Of a stretch of DNA of 64,000 nucleotides, positions 59,688 to 64,000 are shown piece by piece. Both the position numbers and the translations under genes were made by a program. A model generated the notes under the pieces. The model did no database searches. It saw only the letters and a program-made list of their open reading frames with translations, and was not told where the DNA came from. The stretch's first letter is position 1. Every line of letters starts with the position of its first letter. This DNA is from Clavibacter capsici (GTDB lineage: Bacteria; Actinomycetota; Actinomycetes; Actinomycetales; Microbacteriaceae). Location: NCBI RefSeq assembly GCF_001280205.1, contig NZ_CP012573.1, positions 558,001 to 622,000 of the forward strand, written 5' to 3'.

Positions 59688-60491
59688 TCAGCCGAGGTGC
59701 TCCGCGAGGAAGTCCGTGAGCGCGCGCCACGAGCGGCGCTCGGCGCGGTCCTGGTACTGGGCGCCGTGGTCGGGCGAGTCGACGCCCGGCACGGAGAACG
59801 CGTGCATGGCGCCGCTGTACGTGACGACCTGCCAGTCGATCGCGGGACGCGTGCGCATCTCGTCCTGGAATGCGGCCACCTTCTCGTCGGGGACCATCGG
59901 GTCGTCCGCGCCGGTGAGGACGAGGATCGCGGCCTTCACGTCGGCCACGTCGGCCGGCTCGTGCACCACGAGGCTGCCGTGCAGGGAGATGGCGGCCTTG
60001 ATCTCGGCGCCCGCGCGGGCGACCTCGAGCGAGGCGCTGCCGCCGAAGCAGTAGCCCATGACGGCGATGCGCGACGGGTCCACGTCGGGCTCCGCGGCCA
60101 GGCGGTCGATGCCCGCCTGCACGCGGGCGCGCATCAGCGGGAGGTCGGCGTAGAAGGAGCCGGCGACCTGGCCGGCCTCCTCGGGGCCGGGGCGCACGTC
60201 GCGGCCGTACACGTCGGCCGCGAAGGCGACGTAGCCGAGGCGCGCGAGCATCTGGATCCGGGCGGCCACGTGCCCGCCGACGCCGAACCAGTCGTGGATC
60301 ACGAGCACCGCCGGGCGGCGGCCGCCCTGCGACGCGTCGCGCGCGAGGAGCCCCTCGAGCTCGGTGCCCTCGTGCTCGTACAGCACGGGACCCATCTGGA
60401 TGTCGGCGCCCGCGGGCAGCGGCACGCGCTCGGTGAGCTCGGCGAGGGACGGCGACCAGACGGGCGTCGACGCGGGATCGGTCATGCTCAT
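59688..60491 (-). CDS. Dienelactone hydrolase family protein
   Basis: A 267-aa alpha/beta hydrolase of the dienelactone hydrolase family. It shows [14 protein letters not shown] (about residue 65), nucleophile Cys in MGYCFGG (about 149), Asp in LTGADDPMV and His in [11 protein letters not shown], the Cys-Asp-His triad of the family. Such enzymes hydrolyse lactones or serve unknown esterase roles. The ATG overlaps the purL stop (ATGA), so it is translated with the purine genes. The reason for that linkage is unknown. A second ATG six bases on is an alternative start. Confidence 0.88.
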   Translation of the reverse strand: MSMTDPASTPVWSPSLAELTERVPLPAGADIQMGPVLYEHEGTELEGLLARDASQGGRRPAVLVIHDWFGVGGHVAARIQMLARLGYVAFAADVYGRDVRPGPEEAGQVAGSFYADLPLMRARVQAGIDRLAAEPDVDPSRIAVMGYCFGGSASLEVARAGAEIKAAISLHGSLVVHEPADVADVKAAILVLTGADDPMVPDEKVAAFQDEMRTRPAIDWQVVTYSGAMHAFSVPGVDSPDHGAQYQDRAERRSWRALTDFLAEHLG

Positions 60492-62848
60492 GCCTCCACG
60501 GCGGTGCCGAAGCGGGCGGGGAGCGTGGCGCGGTGGATCCCGCGCAGCTCCTCGACCGACAGGGTGAACAGGCCCTGCAGCTCGAGGCCGGGCGCCTGCG
60601 CGTCCGTCACCCCGATGCGGAGCACGGGGTAGCCACGGCCCTCGCAGAGGCCCTGGAACTTGACGTCGTCCTCGCGGGGGACCGTGACGACCATCCGGCC
60701 GGTGGACTCCGAGAACAGGGCGGTGGCCGCGTCGACGCCGTCGCGCTGGACGATGCCGTCGAGCCAGACGCGCGCGCCGACTCCGAATCGCATCACGGAC
60801 TCCGCGAGCGCCTGGCCGAGGCCGCCGTCCGAGAGGTCGTGCGCGCTCGCGATGAGCGACTGCGTGGCGCCCGCGGCGATGAGGGAGGCGAGCTCCCTCT
60901 CCGCGCCGAGGTCGACCACGGGCGGGACGCCGCCGAGGTGGTCGTGCACGGTGCCGGCCCAGGCGGATCCGTCGAGCTCCTCGCGCGTGACGCCGAGCAG
61001 GTAGATGTTGTCGCCCTCGTCCTGCCAGCCGGACGGGATGCGGCGCGCGACGTCGTCGATCACGCCGAGCACGCCCACGACGGGCGTGGGATGGATGGCC
61101 TGCGTGCCCGTCTGGTTGTAGAGGGACACGTTGCCGCCGGTGACGGGGATCTCGAGCTCCAGGCAGCCGTCCGCGAGGCCCTCGACCGTGCGGCTGAACT
61201 GCCACATGACCTCGGGGTCCTCGGGGCTGCCGAAGTTGAGGCAGTCGCTCACGGCGACGGGCGTGGCGCCGGACGCGGCGACGTTGCGATACGCCTCCGC
61301 GAGGGCGAGCTGCGCGCCGCGGTACGGGTCGAGCTGGCAGAAGCGGCCGTTCGCGTCGGTCGCGACCGAGAAGCCGAGGCCGCTCTCCTCGTCGACCCGG
61401 ACCATGCCGGCGTCGTCGGGGAACGACAGGGCCGTGTTGCCCATGACGTAGCGGTCGTACTGGTCGGTGATCCACGACGCGTCGGCCAGGTTCGGGCTGC
61501 CGAGGAGCTGCAGGAACTGGTCCTTGATCTCGTCGGGCGCGGTGGGGCGCGCCAGGCGCGACGCGGAGTCGGCCTGGAGGGCGTCGATCCACGTGGGGTA
61601 GGAGACGGGCCGGTCGTAGACGGGGCCGTCGACCGCGACGGTGCGCGGCTCGACGTCGACGATGCGCTCGCCGTGGTGGTCGATGACGAGGCGGCCGGTG
61701 TCGGTGACCTCGCCGAGCACGCTCGTCTCCACGTCCCACTTGCGGACGACGGCGAGGAAGCCCTCGAGCTTCTCGGGCGTGACGACCGCCATCATGCGCT
61801 CCTGGCTCTCCGACATGAGGATCTCCTCCGCCGTGAGCGACGGGTCGCGCAGCAGCACCTCCTCCAGCCGGATGTGCATGCCGCCGTCGCCGTTGCTGGC
61901 GAGCTCGCTCGTGGCGCAGGAGATGCCGGCGGCTCCGAGGTCCTGGATCCCCTCGACGAGGTCCTCCCGGAACAGCTCGAGGCAGCACTCGATGAGCACC
62001 TTCTCCGCGAACGGGTCGCCCACCTGCACCGCGGGGCGCTTGGTCGGGCCGCCGTCGGCGAACGTGTCGCTCGCGAGGATGGAGGCGCCGCCGATGCCGT
62101 CGCCGCCTGTGCGGGCGCCGAACAGCACGACCTTGTTGCCCACGCCGCGCGCGTTGGCGAGGTGGAGGTCCTCGTGGCGGAGGACGCCGACCGCGAGCGC
62201 GTTGACGAGCGGGTTGCCCTGGTACACGCGGTCGAAGTAGGTCTCGCCGCCGATGTTCGGCAGGCCGAGGCAGTTGCCGTAGAAGCTGATGCCGGACACC
62301 ACGCCGTGCACGACGCGCGCCGTGTCCGGGTCGTCGATGTCGCCGAAGCGCAGCGCGTCCATCACGGCGACCGGGCGGGCGCCCATCGAGATGATGTCGC
62401 GGACGATGCCGCCGACGCCCGTGGCCGCGCCCTGGAACGGCTCGATGTAGGAGGGGTGGTTGTGGCTCTCGATCTTGAAGGTGACGGCCCAGCCCTCGCC
62501 CACGTCGACGACGCCGGCGTTCTCGCCCATGCCGACCATGAGGTCCTTCTTCATGGACTCGGACACCTTCTGCCCGAACTGGCGCAGGTACTTCTTCGAG
62601 GACTTGTAGGAGCAGTGCTCGCTCCACATGACCGAGTACATGGCGAGCTCGCCGCTCGTGGGGCGGCGGCCGAGGATCTCGCGGATCCTGAGGTACTCGC
62701 CCTCGGTGAGCCCGAGCGCCGCGTAGGGCTGCTCCTTCTCGGGGGTGCGCTCGGCCATCTCGACGGTGTCGGCGACGTGGCGGCGGAGGCTGCGTCCGTC
62801 TCCCGCGGGGTCGGTGGGGACGGAGGCGGGATCGGGGTGGACGCTCAC
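60488..62848 (-). CDS. purL: Phosphoribosylformylglycinamidine synthase subunit PurL
   Basis: A 786-aa small-type PurL that, with PurQ and PurS, converts FGAR to FGAM using ATP and ammonia from glutamine. The motifs [49 protein letters not shown] and [20 protein letters not shown] are all canonical. The GTG overlaps the purQ stop (GTGA). An N-terminal extension of about 30 residues precedes the conserved start of the domain. It is complete and in frame. Confidence 0.97.
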   Translation of the reverse strand: MSVHPDPASVPTDPAGDGRSLRRHVADTVEMAERTPEKEQPYAALGLTEGEYLRIREILGRRPTSGELAMYSVMWSEHCSYKSSKKYLRQFGQKVSESMKKDLMVGMGENAGVVDVGEGWAVTFKIESHNHPSYIEPFQGAATGVGGIVRDIISMGARPVAVMDALRFGDIDDPDTARVVHGVVSGISFYGNCLGLPNIGGETYFDRVYQGNPLVNALAVGVLRHEDLHLANARGVGNKVVLFGARTGGDGIGGASILASDTFADGGPTKRPAVQVGDPFAEKVLIECCLELFREDLVEGIQDLGAAGISCATSELASNGDGGMHIRLEEVLLRDPSLTAEEILMSESQERMMAVVTPEKLEGFLAVVRKWDVETSVLGEVTDTGRLVIDHHGERIVDVEPRTVAVDGPVYDRPVSYPTWIDALQADSASRLARPTAPDEIKDQFLQLLGSPNLADASWITDQYDRYVMGNTALSFPDDAGMVRVDEESGLGFSVATDANGRFCQLDPYRGAQLALAEAYRNVAASGATPVAVSDCLNFGSPEDPEVMWQFSRTVEGLADGCLELEIPVTGGNVSLYNQTGTQAIHPTPVVGVLGVIDDVARRIPSGWQDEGDNIYLLGVTREELDGSAWAGTVHDHLGGVPPVVDLGAERELASLIAAGATQSLIASAHDLSDGGLGQALAESVMRFGVGARVWLDGIVQRDGVDAATALFSESTGRMVVTVPREDDVKFQGLCEGRGYPVLRIGVTDAQAPGLELQGLFTLSVEELRGIHRATLPARFGTAVEA

Positions 62849-63540
62849 TGCGCGAGGACTCCTTCGAGGACGGACGTGAAGAGACGGAGGCCGTCGACAC
62901 CGGAGCGCATGGCGGCCGGGGTGTCCGGTCCGAAGCCCTCCTCGACGGCGTGCTCGGGGTGGGGCATGAGGCCGACGACGTTGCCGCGGGCGTTGGTGAT
63001 CCCGGCGATGTCGCGCAGGGACCCGTTCGGGTTGCCGCCGAGGTAGCGGAAGGCCACGCGGCCCTCGCCCTCGAGGCGGTCGAGCGTGTCGGCGTCGGCG
63101 ATGAAGCCGCCCTCGCCGTTCTTGAGCGGGATGGTGATCTCCTCGCCCTCGGCGAAGGCGCTCGTCCACGCGGTGCCGGTCGCCTCGACGCGGAGGCGCT
63201 GGTCGCGGCAGACGAAGTTCCCTGCCTCGTTGCGGATCAGCCCGCCAGGCAGCAGGTGCGCCTCGGTGAGCATCTGGAAGCCGTTGCAGATGCCGAGCAC
63301 GGGGACGCCGCGACCGGCCGCGTCCACCACCTCGCGCATGATCGGCGCGAACGCCGCGATGGCGCCGGCGCGCATGTAGTCGCCGTAGCTGAAGCCGCCG
63401 GGGAGCACGACCGCGTCCACGCCCTGGAGGTCGTGGTCGCCGTGCCAGAGCGCGACGGGCGTGGCGCCCGCGAGGCGGACGGCGCGCTGGGCGTCGCGGT
63501 CGTCGAGGGATCCCGGGAAGGTGATGACCCCGACGCGCAT
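62845..63540 (-). CDS. purQ: Phosphoribosylformylglycinamidine synthase subunit PurQ
   Basis: A 231-aa class I glutamine amidotransferase. The nucleophile is Cys85 in [10 protein letters not shown]; the His-Glu pair lies in [10 protein letters not shown] near residue 200. [13 protein letters not shown] (about residues 48-60) is the PurQ-specific loop. It supplies ammonia to PurL. Its ATG shares one base with the purS stop (TGATG). Confidence 0.97.
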   Translation of the reverse strand: MRVGVITFPGSLDDRDAQRAVRLAGATPVALWHGDHDLQGVDAVVLPGGFSYGDYMRAGAIAAFAPIMREVVDAAGRGVPVLGICNGFQMLTEAHLLPGGLIRNEAGNFVCRDQRLRVEATGTAWTSAFAEGEEITIPLKNGEGGFIADADTLDRLEGEGRVAFRYLGGNPNGSLRDIAGITNARGNVVGLMPHPEHAVEEGFGPDTPAAMRSGVDGLRLFTSVLEGVLAQ

Positions 63541-63932
63541 CAGCGCTGCTCCGCCGCGGCGGAACCGTGGGGGAGCGGGTGCGCGGCCACGTCGGTGTCG
63601 GCCGTGCCGCCGTCGGCGACCGTGTGGTCGTCGGTGACGTTGCCGGTGGCCATGTCGGCCTCGGCGGAGATGCCGAACCCGTCGAGCCCGGCGACGTGGA
63701 CGCTGATGACGTCCTCGATGACGGAGTTGGAGAGCATGTCGGCGGCGAGCGACTGGACGTCGGCGAGCAGCGCGTCGTCCACCTCGCCCTCGACGGTGAG
63801 CTCGAAGCGCTTCCCGATGCGGACGCCGGTGAAGCGGTCCTTGCCGAGGCGGGCGAGGGCGCCGGCCACGGCCTTCCCCTGGGGGTCGAGCAGCTCGGCC
63901 TTGGGCATCACTTCGACGACGATCGTGGGCAC
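63540..63932 (-). CDS. purS: Phosphoribosylformylglycinamidine synthase subunit PurS
   Basis: The PurS adaptor that bridges PurQ and PurL. The domain ([20 protein letters not shown] to SNSVIED, about residues 1-77) is standard. A further 50-residue acidic, Thr/Ala-rich tail is unusual, since PurS is normally about 80 aa. The GTG start follows GGAGAT. It is the first gene of a four-gene overlapping run (purS-purQ-purL-dienelactone hydrolase). The 68 bp before it hold no further gene. Confidence 0.94.
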   Translation of the reverse strand: MPTIVVEVMPKAELLDPQGKAVAGALARLGKDRFTGVRIGKRFELTVEGEVDDALLADVQSLAADMLSNSVIEDVISVHVAGLDGFGISAEADMATGNVTDDHTVADGGTADTDVAAHPLPHGSAAAEQR

Positions 63933-64000
63933 GATGGATCTCCGGCTTCCTGGAGGCGGGTGGATGCGCTCAGCGTACCGGACGGCGGACCGCCGCCGGC

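Noticed and set aside
1-64000. tRNA, rRNA, riboswitch, insertion sequence or prophage genes
   Set aside because: None of the expected conserved sequences, transposase motifs or flanking repeats was found on either strand.

Overview
The window is high-GC DNA (above 70% by eye), densely packed with genes and rich in 1-4 nt stop/start overlaps. It looks like a chromosomal segment of a plant-associated actinobacterium of the family Microbacteriaceae, most likely Clavibacter or a close relative. That placement is an inference from base composition, codon use, a GH28 polygalacturonase, a Wzx/Wzy-type exopolysaccharide locus and the purS-purQ-purL and purA genes. No rRNA, tRNA, CRISPR array, insertion sequence or prophage was recognised.

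Layout. 1-8.2 kb: an incomplete GH13 alpha-glucosidase, two zinc alcohol dehydrogenases, a carboxylesterase, an RsbW-type anti-sigma kinase, and a soxR / fdxA / flavin-reductase divergon with a readable SoxR box. 8.2-12.5 kb: a Tat-exported metallophosphoesterase, an HD protein and a secreted GH28 enzyme. 12.5-17.4 kb: a TetR / ABC-ATPase-like / YhgE-Pip membrane operon and an AraC regulator. 17.6-25.1 kb: housekeeping genes (sbcC, sbcD, an SDR, a DUF3151 protein, purA) plus an unnoticed-looking small gene that runs on from purA with no ATG/GTG/TTG at its start. 25.1-29.3 kb: a MarR/VOC divergon with twin operators, a BLUF blue-light sensor, a hydrolase and a lower-GC two-gene module made of an ImmA/IrrE protease and a PIN-like protein, probably a horizontally acquired toxin-antitoxin pair. 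29.3-34 kb: an OmpR-type two-component system divergent from a secreted Pro/Thr/NADG-repeat protein whose frame is broken by one base, a GNAT enzyme, and a stretch with decayed genes. 34-39.2 kb: a serine hydrolase with a NarL-type two-component system, ohr and chorismate mutase. 39.2-59.4 kb: an ATP-grasp ligase and the exopolysaccharide locus. 59.7-63.9 kb: purS-purQ-purL with a dienelactone hydrolase gene at the end of the operon.

How it works together. In the exopolysaccharide locus, a BY-kinase/copolymerase and its cognate low-molecular-weight phosphatase control chain synthesis. A WbaP-type transferase primes the lipid carrier, two GT4 enzymes extend the unit, a pyruvyltransferase decorates it, Wzx flips it and Wzy polymerises it. 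Two acyltransferases and an SGNH lipoprotein probably modify it at the surface. The locus is bracketed by two paralogous endonuclease/exonuclease/phosphatase genes in the same orientation. Several genes across the window begin 5-7 nt after a TANNNT-like -10 element and are probably leaderless transcripts. The palindrome GGATCC is strongly over-represented across the whole window.
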